Assembly: GCF_004769575.1 (NCBI RefSeq)
Contig: NZ_RQGA01000001.1
Location: forward strand, 62,001-126,000
Length of the DNA: 64,000 bases
Direction: 5' to 3'
Source of the DNA: Leptospira perdikensis
Lineage (GTDB): Bacteria; Spirochaetota; Leptospiria; Leptospirales; Leptospiraceae
In this document: positions 35,358-45,786 of the stretch, piece after piece
Position numbering within the stretch: the stretch's first letter is position 1
Layout of the letters: every line of letters starts with the position of its first letter
Notes under the pieces: model-generated
What the model was told of the DNA's origin: nothing
The model's input: only the letters and a program-made list of their open reading frames with translations
Database searches by the model: none
Made by a program: the position numbers and the translations under genes

Positions 35358-36292
35358 GATCCATTTGGTATATAGAAATTCTCAGTTTTTTTGGATCTCT
35401 TCTTGCGGGAGGATTTTTTTTACTCTGCCTTGTAGTTCTCGGGCTTCTGAATTACGAATATTTGAATTTATTTTTGGGTCTTCTTGTTATGATCTTTGTA
35501 TCTATACTTTCTTTTATCCCACAAAAGGATCAAAAAGTAAGTTTTAGACCTGTAATTTTTTCTTTTTTAAACCAAGGTTTTGTTTTATTTCTCTTTGGAG
35601 TATACGAGGTTTTTAAACCAACAGATATATCCTTTCTCTGGACCATCCTCAGTTTTCAGACACTTTTCTTTTTTTTCGTATCCAATCCTATCCAGAGATT
35701 CCTATCTCCTATTTTATTTTTTGTATTTTCGGTGGTTTTACTATTCGAATATAAAATTCTAATTTTAGTTCCCATACTAACAGCCGTATCGGTGGCGCTA
35801 TTTTATCGTTTTACACAACCAGAAAATATTCCCGAAAACTTCGAAAGTTTACCTTACTCTTTATGTATCTCTCTACTCTGTTTGGCTGGTTTCTCATTTT
35901 TCCCAGAGCTAAAACAATCTCCAAAAATTCCTCAGTTACAAACCGTAGTATTTTATCTAGCAGGTTGTTTTTTCTTGTATCAAGAACTCATTCCCCAAAC
36001 AAACTACAGAATACTAACAACCCTCCTCTTATTTTTTGGACTTATTTTTTTCCCTACACTGGAAACACCAGGGGTCATTGCTTCTTTCTTAGTAATCCTC
36101 GTTAGCTTTGCGAAGGGTTATCCATTTCTAACTTATTTAGCCTGGGCCTCTCTAGTTTTATTTTATTTCGGTTTCTATTATGACCTAGATAGTACCCTTC
36201 TAGAAAAATCCCAAATGATGTTCGGCTCCTCCCTTCTCTTTTTTCTCTCTTACTTTGGTTTGCGATTCTCTCCCTTTAGGAAAAAACGATGA
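35354..36292 (+). CDS. DUF4401-like membrane protein
   Basis: 312 residues, almost wholly hydrophobic, about 10 membrane helices. It starts at GTG (35354) within the GTGA overlap with the preceding stop. It is assigned to DUF4401 mainly by its position between a DUF2157 gene and a GDYXXLXY gene, a known conserved neighbourhood, and by helix pattern; sequence identity to the family is not shown. It ends with an ATGA overlap onto the GDYXXLXY gene. Its role is unknown. Confidence 0.7.
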   Translation: MRSIWYIEILSFFGSLLAGGFFLLCLVVLGLLNYEYLNLFLGLLVMIFVSILSFIPQKDQKVSFRPVIFSFLNQGFVLFLFGVYEVFKPTDISFLWTILSFQTLFFFFVSNPIQRFLSPILFFVFSVVLLFEYKILILVPILTAVSVALFYRFTQPENIPENFESLPYSLCISLLCLAGFSFFPELKQSPKIPQLQTVVFYLAGCFFLYQELIPQTNYRILTTLLLFFGLIFFPTLETPGVIASFLVILVSFAKGYPFLTYLAWASLVLFYFGFYYDLDSTLLEKSQMMFGSSLLFFLSYFGLRFSPFRKKR

Positions 36293-36801
36293 AAGGAAAA
36301 ACAATCCTTATCCTCACCATCAACCTAGTATTGTTTATGGGAACAATACTCTATTCAGTTTCAAAAAAAGAAACCATCCGCAAAGAAGGTCGATTGATTT
36401 TTCTACCCCTTATCCCGAAAGACCCTAGATCTCTTTTTCAGGGAGATTATATGGTTTTATCCTACGACTGGAACCGACTAAAAACAGAAGGATACTCCGA
36501 AGCTCCGAAACGGGGTTGCCTTGTTTTTCAAATTGAAAACGACCAAATCCTACCCATCCGATTACAAACCTCCTTCACTGACATCCAACCCTCAGAACAT
36601 TGCCTTCAGTATTATAGAAATGAATTTGAAATCAAAGTCGGAGCCGAATCTTATTTCTTTCAAGAAGGTGATGCAGATATTTATGTGGAAGCAAAGTTTG
36701 CGGGACTTCGTTTGATTGACGGGAATACAGATGGGGACAAATTACTTGTAGGTTTGTATGATAAAAACAAACAAAGATTAGGTCCCAAGGAACAAAGGTA
36801 A
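36289..36801 (+). CDS. GDYXXLXY domain protein
   Basis: 170 residues. One membrane helix (about 5-24) precedes a soluble domain with the name-giving motif GDYMVLSYDW near residue 54 (DPRSLFQGDYMVLSYDW). The C-terminal half is beta-rich with GDADIYVEAKFAGLRLIDG. These proteins are the third member of the DUF2157-DUF4401-GDYXXLXY set, thought to act in the membrane or periplasm, with no known activity. Its last 24 bases overlap the convergent histidine kinase gene. Confidence 0.88.
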   Translation: MKGKTILILTINLVLFMGTILYSVSKKETIRKEGRLIFLPLIPKDPRSLFQGDYMVLSYDWNRLKTEGYSEAPKRGCLVFQIENDQILPIRLQTSFTDIQPSEHCLQYYRNEFEIKVGAESYFFQEGDADIYVEAKFAGLRLIDGNTDGDKLLVGLYDKNKQRLGPKEQR

Positions 36802-38436
36802 ATCTACAAAAAATTTAGTTTTTCCAGGTTTGGATTCAAAATGGATTCGACCATTATGCCTCTCAACAATCTTTCTACAAATATCAAGACCAAGCCCACT
36901 ACCTTCCCCGGAAGGTTTGGTTGTAAAAAATGGTTCAAAAATTCGTTCTTGGACTTCCAATGAAATACCAGCCCCACTATCTTCGACTGTCACTCGAACC
37001 ATTTCATCAAAAACTTCGGTTCGGATTCTCATTTCTCCTGAGAATGTCATCGCCTGTAGGCCGTTATAGATAAGATTTGTCCAAAGATGTAATAACTCCT
37101 CCGGATATCCTTCAACCATAGGAATCGGATTGTATTCTTTAATGAGAGTCACCTTTCTTTTGAATTGATTCTGGTAAAGAGTGAGAACTGTTTCTATATT
37201 TTCTTGAAGGTTGGTTTTTACCGGGCTGGAAGAAACTTCAAACCGCGCAAAATTTTTTAAAGCAAAAGTCATTTTACTCGCACGTTCTACTGCCAACTGC
37301 ATAATACTTAAAGATTGAAATACGGTAATTTCTTCAGCTAACAAAGAAACTAGTGCAAATACATCGGAGTCTTGAAATAAAATTTCGAATTCTTGAAGAA
37401 TATTTAAATCAAATCCGGAATCAATTAAGTTATAAGAAAAGGATTCTGGAATATTTTTAGTCTTAAGCCAAGATTCAATTTCTTTTCGCCGCCTCATCCT
37501 TTCCTTTCCAGAAACCATATCTACTCGAGATTTCAATACCTCCAAACAACTTAGAAATAACTTTTGTTTTTCAAGACTTGGCACGAGATCTCGAAGTTCT
37601 TTCTGGAACAATGAAATCTCTGATTCAAAAAGAGCTTCTTTGAGATTTTGTGCGGAAGCATGGATGGCAGCAATGGGATTGTTGATTTCATGAGCTATCC
37701 CCGCAACAAGTTGCCCAAGGCTTGCCATCTTTTCAGAGAGAATGAGTTGGGATTGAGTTTTTTTAAGACTTTTGATGGTCACCTCTAGTTCCGCATTTGT
37801 ATTTTTTAGATTTTTGGTTCTCTCTTCTACTTGTAACTCTAAACTTTCATTCAGTTCTCGCAGTTCCTGTTCTCTGGATTTTAACGCTTCGTAAATTTCA
37901 TTTTTTCTTAAATTGCTTATGGTAAGTGCAATTTGATCTCCCAGTTGGCTACAGAAAATAATTTCATCTTCTTCCCAGATATGCGATTTTCCAACATGTT
38001 CAAAACATAAGGTTCCTATGAGTTCTTCACCCATTCGAATCACACCATCTAACATAGCTGTGATGCCATTGGGTTTTAAATAAGATTCAACAAACCCTTT
38101 GGTTCTTGGGTCGGTATAAGGATCACTCGCATCCACATACTTTTCTTTCACGAGATATTGAAACTCTTCCCGAAATTCCATTTCTTTCAAAATGGCTCCA
38201 GAGTTGTGTTTCGCTTCACTCAATAAATAAGTATCTACATTATGTAATTCATTTTTAGTTTCATTGAATAACCAAACCCCAACTCTCTCGATCCCAAGAA
38301 CCTTGGACACAGACTCCGTGATAAAAGAGGCAAATGTAAAGATCTCTCCTGATCGCACTGCAGGATGGGAGGAGACCTCGGCCAAAATTCTTTGTTCGGC
38401 CCTAGCGCGGTTTAGCTCGTTTTCTAAGCCTTTCAT
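36778..38436 (-). CDS. GAF-domain sensor histidine kinase with long DHp insertion
   Basis: 552 residues, no membrane segment. A GAF domain (about 20-178: ESVSKVLGIERVGVWLF, LIGTLCFEHVG) leads through a coiled coil (185-235) to the H-box GIAHEINNPIAAI with His249. The second DHp helix appears only at about 378-399 (IMQLAVERASKMTFALKNFA), so about 105 helical residues are inserted. The ATPase domain follows, with an N-box (LWTNLIYNGLQAM), DSGAGI and GSGLGLDICRKIVERHNG. The GAF domain suggests sensing of a small molecule or redox state. No response regulator is adjacent. It is divergent from gapA. Confidence 0.9.
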   Translation of the reverse strand: MKGLENELNRARAEQRILAEVSSHPAVRSGEIFTFASFITESVSKVLGIERVGVWLFNETKNELHNVDTYLLSEAKHNSGAILKEMEFREEFQYLVKEKYVDASDPYTDPRTKGFVESYLKPNGITAMLDGVIRMGEELIGTLCFEHVGKSHIWEEDEIIFCSQLGDQIALTISNLRKNEIYEALKSREQELRELNESLELQVEERTKNLKNTNAELEVTIKSLKKTQSQLILSEKMASLGQLVAGIAHEINNPIAAIHASAQNLKEALFESEISLFQKELRDLVPSLEKQKLFLSCLEVLKSRVDMVSGKERMRRRKEIESWLKTKNIPESFSYNLIDSGFDLNILQEFEILFQDSDVFALVSLLAEEITVFQSLSIMQLAVERASKMTFALKNFARFEVSSSPVKTNLQENIETVLTLYQNQFKRKVTLIKEYNPIPMVEGYPEELLHLWTNLIYNGLQAMTFSGEMRIRTEVFDEMVRVTVEDSGAGISLEVQERIFEPFFTTKPSGEGSGLGLDICRKIVERHNGRIHFESKPGKTKFFVDLPLFLGT

Positions 38437-38443
38437 GGGTTTT

Positions 38444-38467
38444 TAGAATCCTATTCGACGGATTCTA
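38444..38467. promoter_or_regulatory. 8-bp inverted repeat between kinase gene and gapA
   Basis: TAGAATCC (38444-38451), 8-base spacer, GGATTCTA (38460-38467): perfect arms. It lies 8 bases upstream of the minus-strand kinase start and about 155 bases before gapA. The size fits a dimeric repressor site or a leader hairpin of the kinase mRNA. No known operator is recognised. Confidence 0.4.
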
Positions 38468-38613
38468 CCGGCAATTCTTGGCAGGACAGGTAGGAAATTC
38501 TCAATTTCTTAAGGGTTCTATGCGTACTTCCCTCTTAAAATGAGTGACAGAGACCCCGAATTCGAAATTCTGTAATTAAAAAATCGTTTCATCTCTCGAT
38601 ACGAGCCTTTTAG

Positions 38614-39630
<1,017 letters not shown>

Positions 39631-39631
39631 G

Positions 39632-40822
39632 ATGAAATTACCTCTTCTAGAAGAACAAAATCTAAAAGGAAAACGAGTTTTTGTTCGTGTGGACTTCAAT
39701 GTCCCCGTTGAAAACGGAAAAGCTACGGACAAAACTCGAATTGAAAAAACCCTCCCGACTTTGGAATTACTCATTTCCAAAGGGGCAAAGATCATTCTTG
39801 GAAGTCACTTAGGTCGCCCCAAAGGTGGCCCTGAGGCAAAATACTCCATGAAACCCGTGTTTGATGTTCTTTCTACCTTAGTCAAAACCAAAGTCAGTTT
39901 TTCTGACTCTGTTGTTGGTTCTGCTGTGGTGAAGATGACAAACGAACTTGGGGAAGGGGAAATTCTCCTTTTAGAAAACCTTCGTTTCCATAAGGAAGAA
40001 GAGGAAAATGAAGCCGGTTTCTGTAAGGAACTGGCCAAACTCGCTGACGTTTATGTCAACGATGCCTTTGGAACCGCTCACCGTGCTCATGCCTCTACGG
40101 AAGGTGTAGCTCACCTTCTTCCTGCATTTGCGGGACTCCTCATGCGAAAGGAAATTGAAGTACTCAGTGGACTTCTCGCAAGACCAGAGCGCCCTTTTGT
40201 GGCGATCGTGGGTGGATCCAAAGTCAGTTCTAAATTTGCAATTTTAAAGAACCTTCTCGAGAAGGTAGACCATCTTCTCATCGGTGGTGGGATGGCTTAC
40301 ACCTTCCTAAAATCCAGAGCTGTTCCCGTTGGTAAATCCCTCGTGGAACCAGACTTTGAATCCCAAGCCTTCCAGTTGATTGACAGAGCCGGAATCCAAG
40401 GAGTTGACCTCCAAATTCCGGTAGATCATATCATTGCCGATGCTTTTGATCCCAATGCTAAAACCAAGTCGGTTGATAAAATGGGAATCATCGATGGTTG
40501 GATGGGAATGGACATTGGCCCGAAAACGGTAGATAATTACATCAAAGCCATCAAAGAAGCCAAAACCATCCTTTGGAATGGACCGATGGGTGTGTTTGAG
40601 ATGGACAAGTTCTCCAAAGGAACTATTGAGATTGCCAAAGCCATCAGTAAATCCAAAGCCAAAACCGTTGTGGGTGGAGGAGATTCCATTGCAGCAGTGA
40701 ATAAAGCTGGTGTGGCAGACAAAATCACTCATATATCCACAGGTGGTGGAGCTTCTTTAGAATTTTTAGAAGGACGCACTCTTCCTGGTGTACAATGTTT
40801 ACTCCCTAAGGAAGAAAAATAA
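39632..40822 (+). CDS. pgk: Phosphoglycerate kinase
   Basis: 396 residues. Conserved segments are [12 protein letters not shown] and [10 protein letters not shown] near the N-terminus, [24 protein letters not shown], and the C-terminal nucleotide loop GGGDSIAAV with [13 protein letters not shown]. It transfers phosphate from 1,3-bisphosphoglycerate to ADP. The ATG lies one base after the gapA stop, consistent with a coupled operon. Length is normal for bacterial PGK. Confidence 0.98.
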   Translation: MKLPLLEEQNLKGKRVFVRVDFNVPVENGKATDKTRIEKTLPTLELLISKGAKIILGSHLGRPKGGPEAKYSMKPVFDVLSTLVKTKVSFSDSVVGSAVVKMTNELGEGEILLLENLRFHKEEEENEAGFCKELAKLADVYVNDAFGTAHRAHASTEGVAHLLPAFAGLLMRKEIEVLSGLLARPERPFVAIVGGSKVSSKFAILKNLLEKVDHLLIGGGMAYTFLKSRAVPVGKSLVEPDFESQAFQLIDRAGIQGVDLQIPVDHIIADAFDPNAKTKSVDKMGIIDGWMGMDIGPKTVDNYIKAIKEAKTILWNGPMGVFEMDKFSKGTIEIAKAISKSKAKTVVGGGDSIAAVNKAGVADKITHISTGGGASLEFLEGRTLPGVQCLLPKEEK

Positions 40823-40823
40823 G

Positions 40824-41573
40824 ATGAGAAAGAAGATCATTGCTGGAAATTGGAAAATGAATTTAACATTGGCGGAAGCTGTAACCATAACCAAAGGTTT
40901 GGTTTCTGCAAGTGAATCGTCTACTCATGAAGTGATGATTTTCCCAAGTGCTCTGCATTTGGAATCTGTTGCGAATCTTGCCAAAGGATCGAAACTCATC
41001 GTGGGAGCACAAAACGCTTACCAATCCGGACTCACGGCAATGACTGGAGAAATTTCGCCAGTGCAACTTGCTGAGCTTGGCATCACCACAGTTCTTGTCG
41101 GCCACTCCGAAAGACGCCAATTCCTTGGGGAAACTTCGGAATTCGATAACCAAAAGATTTCGCATTTCCTAAAAGCAGGACTTCGCGTGGTTTATTGTGT
41201 GGGAGAAACTTGGGCAGAACGAGAAAAAGGAAACACCTTTGCTGTGTTAGAAGACCAAATCAAAAAAGGTTTAAAGGACATTACGAGCGACCTATTCTCG
41301 AATCTTGTCATTGCCTATGAACCCGTTTGGGCCATCGGAACAGGAAAGGTGGCAACTCCCGTGGAAGCGGAAGAAGCACATGCCTTTATCCGTAAGGAAA
41401 TTGGTAATTTATTTGTAGGTGCTTCTGCAATCGCGGAGAAAATTCAAATTCTCTATGGCGGTTCGGTAAAACCGGACAATATCAAAGAATTACTCACAAA
41501 ACCAAACATAGACGGTGGCCTCGTAGGAGGAGCCAGTCAAAAATTAGATTCATTTTTAGGACTATTGAAATAA
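40824..41573 (+). CDS. tpiA: Triosephosphate isomerase
   Basis: 249 residues from the ATG at 40824, the usual TIM length. The frame is open further upstream into pgk (to 40788), but MRKKIIAGNWKMN is the family N-terminus and the ATG follows the pgk stop by one base. Catalytic residues are visible: Lys in NWKMN, His in GHSERR, Glu in YEPVWAIGTGK. The phosphate-binding loop is YGGSVKPDN. It interconverts DHAP and glyceraldehyde-3-phosphate. Confidence 0.98.
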   Translation: MRKKIIAGNWKMNLTLAEAVTITKGLVSASESSTHEVMIFPSALHLESVANLAKGSKLIVGAQNAYQSGLTAMTGEISPVQLAELGITTVLVGHSERRQFLGETSEFDNQKISHFLKAGLRVVYCVGETWAEREKGNTFAVLEDQIKKGLKDITSDLFSNLVIAYEPVWAIGTGKVATPVEAEEAHAFIRKEIGNLFVGASAIAEKIQILYGGSVKPDNIKELLTKPNIDGGLVGGASQKLDSFLGLLK

Positions 41574-41582
41574 GGAAACACT

Positions 41583-41915
41583 ATGGGATTTTTTGCAGGA
41601 ACCATCCTCACACTTTTTATTCTACTTTCACTCTTTCTCATCCTTCTCGTCATGATCCAAACCGGAAAAGGCGGAAGTGCAGGAATGTTAGGTGGATCAA
41701 CCGCGAGTCAATCTGTGTTTGGCGCATCAACAGCTGACGTGATGACAAAAACTACAAGAGTGGCTGCGATTCTATTCATCGTTCTCTCTCTGGCTCTTTC
41801 CTTTGTTTTCGCGAAAAAAGACGAAGTTTTGGTTCCTGATGTGGAACCAAGTTTAGAAGCTCCGGTAGAAACTGATGGAACACCTTCCGAAGTACCGGCT
41901 CCTACTACTCCTTAA
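41583..41915 (+). CDS. secG: Protein translocase subunit SecG
   Basis: 110 residues. Two membrane helices (about 5-24 and 57-75) flank the conserved cytoplasmic loop [13 protein letters not shown], with SVFGAS following, characteristic of SecG. An acidic, Pro/Glu/Thr-rich tail of about 35 residues extends the C-terminus. It is part of the SecYEG channel. It sits in the tail of the glycolytic operon, as in many bacteria, 9 bases after tpiA. The next gene starts 41 bases before its stop. Confidence 0.95.
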   Translation: MGFFAGTILTLFILLSLFLILLVMIQTGKGGSAGMLGGSTASQSVFGASTADVMTKTTRVAAILFIVLSLALSFVFAKKDEVLVPDVEPSLEAPVETDGTPSEVPAPTTP

Positions 41916-42543
41916 TTTATTCTTCTTTAGTGTCAGTCTCTTCTCTGAGACTGGCATTTCCGAAAAAGAAAATAGATTAGATAAGGAGATCCTAAACCTT
42001 TACCGAGAAATCGCTAAAGCTAGGGAACTTCTTAGCTACGAACAAGTTACATCTTTACCCGCCAACACAACCATCAGTTTTATTGGAACCTATCCCAACA
42101 GAACAGGGATTCGCATTCGTAAATACAAAGTAGATCCAGACCCACAAAACAAAAACAGAATCAAACATTCTGAAGAAAAATCGATCCTTCTTGAATTTAA
42201 TGGTTCCGTTCTTTCTAAACTGGAAGTAACGGTGGTTACGGAAGATACAGAAATCGAACAAAAAACAAAAACTAAAATTTCAGATACTTCGCCGTTGGAT
42301 GAATCTTTAAACGATATGGTGATTAGTTTTTCAGGTATTGATGGAAGTGACAGTTTTCCGCTCTCTTCACTTCGCAACGATGAAATCAAACAGGAACGAA
42401 ACGATTTTAAGAAAGACTTTTATATCAAATTTCTTTTGGATTTTCATAGCCAATTGGCAGCCATTACCGCCTTACAGAAAACTGGTGGAAACAAAAATCA
42501 AAAATCTATGTTCAAACAATTGAACCAGTCTCTAGGGTATTAA
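41875..42543 (+). CDS. Exported protein of unknown function
   Basis: 222 residues with a signal peptide (about 8-24, ending SLFSE). The mature protein is charged: a helical N-terminal part ([20 protein letters not shown]), a beta-rich middle ([22 protein letters not shown]) and a helical C-terminus. No known domain is recognised. The ATG at 41875 overlaps secG by 41 bases in another frame, and the gene ends two bases before the PAS kinase start, so it is tied to both neighbours. It may be a periplasmic partner of the downstream kinase, but this is only positional inference. Confidence 0.7.
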   Translation: MEHLPKYRLLLLLNLFFFSVSLFSETGISEKENRLDKEILNLYREIAKARELLSYEQVTSLPANTTISFIGTYPNRTGIRIRKYKVDPDPQNKNRIKHSEEKSILLEFNGSVLSKLEVTVVTEDTEIEQKTKTKISDTSPLDESLNDMVISFSGIDGSDSFPLSSLRNDEIKQERNDFKKDFYIKFLLDFHSQLAAITALQKTGGNKNQKSMFKQLNQSLGY

Positions 42544-42544
42544 T

Positions 42545-43690
42545 TTGCCTGAGAATACACAAAATAACGATTCTGGATCCGTTGAAAAAGTTGCCGAAAA
42601 AGCACGTGAACTTGAAGCCATTTATGATGTGGTTCAAGACCCACTAGTACTCATTGATTCCGATTTTAACATCCAAAGAGCCAATCTTGCAACAATCTTA
42701 TTTGCAAAAAACAATAAGTATGATGAACTTTTAGATCGAAAATGTTACGAAGTATTGTATCAACGGACCGATATTTGTCCTTATTGCCCCAAACTAAACG
42801 TCAAAACAAAAGACAAAAATCAAAACTATTCCACACCGATTACAAGAGAGATATTCTTTCGTTCGGAAGATAAAAAACAAACTTTACTACTCGAATTTTA
42901 TCCCTACCCCAAACAAGAAGATCTCTTTTGGATGGTGGAAAAAATCTCTGATGTAACAAAACAAAGGGATAAAGAAGAAGAATCCTTTCGGATGCGTAAC
43001 CTTGCCTCTCTCGGAATTTTGATTTCCGGAATTGCTCATGAATTGAACAATCCGCTAACTGGAATTAGCTTAACATTACAAAACCTAAAAGCAAATTGGC
43101 AAAACCAACCTCCAGAACTCATTGAAAAAAGATTAGATATGATCAAAAATGATATCTCAAGGGCAGCCATCATTGTATCCGATATCATCTCCTTTGCAAA
43201 AACTGACAAAGTAAAAGTAACTCTTGGAGATATTGTAGAAACAATCAACCGAGCAAAAGATACAGTGATTCGCCTTTACCCACACTTGAGTAAAAACATT
43301 GTTTGGCGGATATCTTGTGATTATGATTACCAGTTTCCCTTCCATCCAGGAAAAATGGAACGTTTGTTTATGAATTTATTTCGTAACTCACTGCAAGCCT
43401 TTGATTATAGACCTGGCGAAATTTCCATTGAACTGAGAAAAACAAAAAACTGGCTCCACATCATTATCGAAGACAATGCAGGCGGAATCCCCGACGCCAT
43501 CATTCAAAAAATCTTTGATCCATTTTTTACGAGTAATAAATCTGGGACAGGAACTGGGCTTGGACTTTCCATTTGCCACTCCATAGTCAAAGAACATGAC
43601 GGTAATATTTCGGTGAAATCTGCCGAACAAAAAACTAGGTTCACCATTTCCTTTCCCCTCACCAATGATATCACGGAGCAAAATCCATGA
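42545..43690 (+). CDS. PAS-domain sensor histidine kinase
   Basis: 381 residues from a TTG (42545) with AGGG seven bases upstream. A PAS domain occupies about 22-140 and contains clustered cysteines (CYEV, then CPYCP), which might bind metal or sense redox. The H-box is [14 protein letters not shown] with His165. The ATPase domain has an N-box [23 protein letters not shown], and a [20 protein letters not shown] segment. No membrane helices are seen. Its last four bases (ATGA) overlap the REC-ATPase gene, which is the evident partner. Confidence 0.9.
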   Translation: MPENTQNNDSGSVEKVAEKARELEAIYDVVQDPLVLIDSDFNIQRANLATILFAKNNKYDELLDRKCYEVLYQRTDICPYCPKLNVKTKDKNQNYSTPITREIFFRSEDKKQTLLLEFYPYPKQEDLFWMVEKISDVTKQRDKEEESFRMRNLASLGILISGIAHELNNPLTGISLTLQNLKANWQNQPPELIEKRLDMIKNDISRAAIIVSDIISFAKTDKVKVTLGDIVETINRAKDTVIRLYPHLSKNIVWRISCDYDYQFPFHPGKMERLFMNLFRNSLQAFDYRPGEISIELRKTKNWLHIIIEDNAGGIPDAIIQKIFDPFFTSNKSGTGTGLGLSICHSIVKEHDGNISVKSAEQKTRFTISFPLTNDITEQNP

Positions 43691-44703
43691 AAAAATCGAT
43701 TCTAATTGTTGAAGACATCCACTCCATTCGCGAAGCCATTATGGATTTACTTAGTACCAAGTTCAATGTGTTCGGCGCAGAACATTTTGAAGAAGCGGTT
43801 TGGTATCTCACTAACGAAAAAATTGATTTAACCATCACAGACATCCGCCTACCCGGAAAATCGGGGATTGATCTTGTGACCCTCATCCAAAGAGAATTTC
43901 CTCACATTTTGTATGCGCTGATGACAGCTTACAATATCAATGAATATATAAAGTATGCCAAAGACCTTCATATTTGGAATATCATTCCAAAATATAGTTT
44001 TTTGGACATCCATCTCATCGAAGTTATGGTAGAGAAATTACTTTCAAACGATATTTTTGGAATTGAAAAATATTTCACCGGTGACTTTAAAGTTTATAAC
44101 CAAAACATCAATAGCGAATTTGAAGATGCCCCGAATAACGGGATCATTTACAAACAAATCAAATCAGACCAAGACCGTTCTATACTATGTGGAAAAATTT
44201 CTAAAAATTTAATCCAATTGGGAGCACCTAAGGCCATCCAACAAGTGTTAGAAGAACTTACATCCAATGCAATGATCCGAGCTCCCCGCACTCACGAAGG
44301 CGAATATAAATATCAATTTGAAATTCCAAGCCATGACATGGTAGTTCCATTGGATAACATCCAACTAATGCCTGACGATTATTTTTTAATTGGATACGGG
44401 GCTACAGAAAGTACAATATTTATCGTAGTGCGCGATCAGTTTGGATCATTAAGAAAAGAAGAAATCTTACACAGACTAGATAGACATATCAGTATTGATG
44501 AATCTACTGGTTTTCCGAAAGGTTTAGAAGACAGCCATGGACGTGGGCTTTATATTTGCCGAGAAATCTCTGACCAACTCATCTTTAACATTGAGGCTGG
44601 AGTTTGCACAGAAACCATCGCGATGATTAACAGAGAAGGAAGGACTGGATTCAAATCTCTTTCCATTTACGAAGTAGATCCAAAACAAAAAACCAATCCT
44701 TAA
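43687..44703 (+). CDS. Response regulator fused to a GHKL-type ATPase domain
   Basis: 338 residues. The receiver domain (1-120) has acidic Glu9/Asp10, phosphoacceptor Asp52 ([12 protein letters not shown]), Thr80 and Lys102. A linker leads to a domain resembling RsbW-type or histidine-kinase ATPases: [14 protein letters not shown] (N-box, about 187-200) and [20 protein letters not shown] (G2-type, about 280-300). There is no DNA-binding domain and no phosphorylatable H-box. Its output is probably through the ATPase, for example as a serine kinase or anti-sigma switch. It overlaps the PAS kinase gene by 4 bases. Confidence 0.8.
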   Translation: MKKSILIVEDIHSIREAIMDLLSTKFNVFGAEHFEEAVWYLTNEKIDLTITDIRLPGKSGIDLVTLIQREFPHILYALMTAYNINEYIKYAKDLHIWNIIPKYSFLDIHLIEVMVEKLLSNDIFGIEKYFTGDFKVYNQNINSEFEDAPNNGIIYKQIKSDQDRSILCGKISKNLIQLGAPKAIQQVLEELTSNAMIRAPRTHEGEYKYQFEIPSHDMVVPLDNIQLMPDDYFLIGYGATESTIFIVVRDQFGSLRKEEILHRLDRHISIDESTGFPKGLEDSHGRGLYICREISDQLIFNIEAGVCTETIAMINREGRTGFKSLSIYEVDPKQKTNP

Positions 44704-44717
44704 ATTCCAATATCAGT

Positions 44718-45785
44718 TCAGAAGATTTGAAATTGCATCAAATCGGATTTGGATTGCATATAAAACGCAAGACTTGATTTTCCTGGGAAAAAACGGATTG
44801 GTAACTCTGATGGAGGAATCCGTTTAGAACGAATCAAACTTCCTTTTGTATTATAAAACTGAATTTCCGATTCAGATAAAACCACATATATAGCATCTGT
44901 TGCGAAAATAGTTTGGTACACTCCACCTGACTTTTGTTTGCTTTTTTCCCAAACCAACTTTCCATCTTGATAAAAAGCCAAAGAATCTGGCAGATTGAAC
45001 AAAATGGATCCATCATTTCCTGTAGCGAAATAGAGTTTATGTGGATAGAATTTTGGAAGTGAAAACTCTTCAACAACTTCCCCAGTTTCATCCAGAACTA
45101 TAGTAAAATCTTTATCGAGTAGAGAATAATGAATTGCAGAGTATTTTCCATCAGGGGAAAGAGAAACCGATTTAAAAAAGGAATCTTTTTTATCCTTGGA
45201 TAATTCTTTCTCAAATAGAACATTCCCTTTCTCATCCAAACGATACAACTCACCGCCCGAAAAAAGGACAATCACACCTTTGTTTTTAGAATCAAATTGG
45301 TAATCAGTTAAAAATCGACCATTTAACTCTGATTTGCCGATTCGATTTCCACTTTCATCCATTAAAAATACAGTATTATTATCTCCCGATAAATATAAAA
45401 CGGGAGAAGCAAAGTATCCACTTCTCGGGTAGGAGTTGATTGGTTTTTTCCAAAAGAGTTCCCCTGTATCCGAGAAAAAATTCACTTCATCACCAATTTT
45501 TTCGTATAAGAGGTATCCATTGGAAAGCAAAGGAAAATCAACTAAGTATTTGGGATCGACTTCTAGAAATTTTCCCGTTCGAAACGAATAGTATTTACCA
45601 CCGATCTTATAACCATTGATCGTTTTTATTGGATCCTCCCCTATCTTTGGAGAGTTTGTTCCAAACCGACCTTCGCTGTTCCAAATCCAAGTTTCGCGGA
45701 TACTTGGAACAAGATTTAACTCCACATCCCAACTAAAAAAGAATAATAGAAAAAAACCAAATGAATAGAGGATCGTCTGCCACAT
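44718..45785 (-). CDS. Membrane-anchored protein with beta-propeller-like repeats
   Basis: 355 residues. One N-terminal hydrophobic helix (about 4-18) precedes a protein made of repeated strands with the pattern xxxFxxxGxxxW or xxLDExGxVxxE (for example VNFFSDTGELFWKKP, LYRLDEKGNVLFEKE, TIVLDETGEVVEEF, LAFYQDGKLVWEK, IQFYNTKGSLIRSK). These suggest a six- to eight-bladed propeller of PQQ/WD type, although the family is uncertain. It lies 1 base downstream of cinA, same strand. Its role is unknown. Confidence 0.7.
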   Translation of the reverse strand: MWQTILYSFGFFLLFFFSWDVELNLVPSIRETWIWNSEGRFGTNSPKIGEDPIKTINGYKIGGKYYSFRTGKFLEVDPKYLVDFPLLSNGYLLYEKIGDEVNFFSDTGELFWKKPINSYPRSGYFASPVLYLSGDNNTVFLMDESGNRIGKSELNGRFLTDYQFDSKNKGVIVLFSGGELYRLDEKGNVLFEKELSKDKKDSFFKSVSLSPDGKYSAIHYSLLDKDFTIVLDETGEVVEEFSLPKFYPHKLYFATGNDGSILFNLPDSLAFYQDGKLVWEKSKQKSGGVYQTIFATDAIYVVLSESEIQFYNTKGSLIRSKRIPPSELPIRFFPGKSSLAFYMQSKSDLMQFQIF

Positions 45786-45786
45786 G

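Noticed and set aside
40307..40732. 141-residue open frame opposite pgk
   Set aside because: It lies fully within pgk on the other strand, with low-complexity His/Phe-rich translation; it is a shadow of a conserved gene.
40788..40823. Longer start for tpiA inside pgk
   Set aside because: The family N-terminus RKKIIAGNWKMN begins at the ATG at 40824, directly after the pgk stop.
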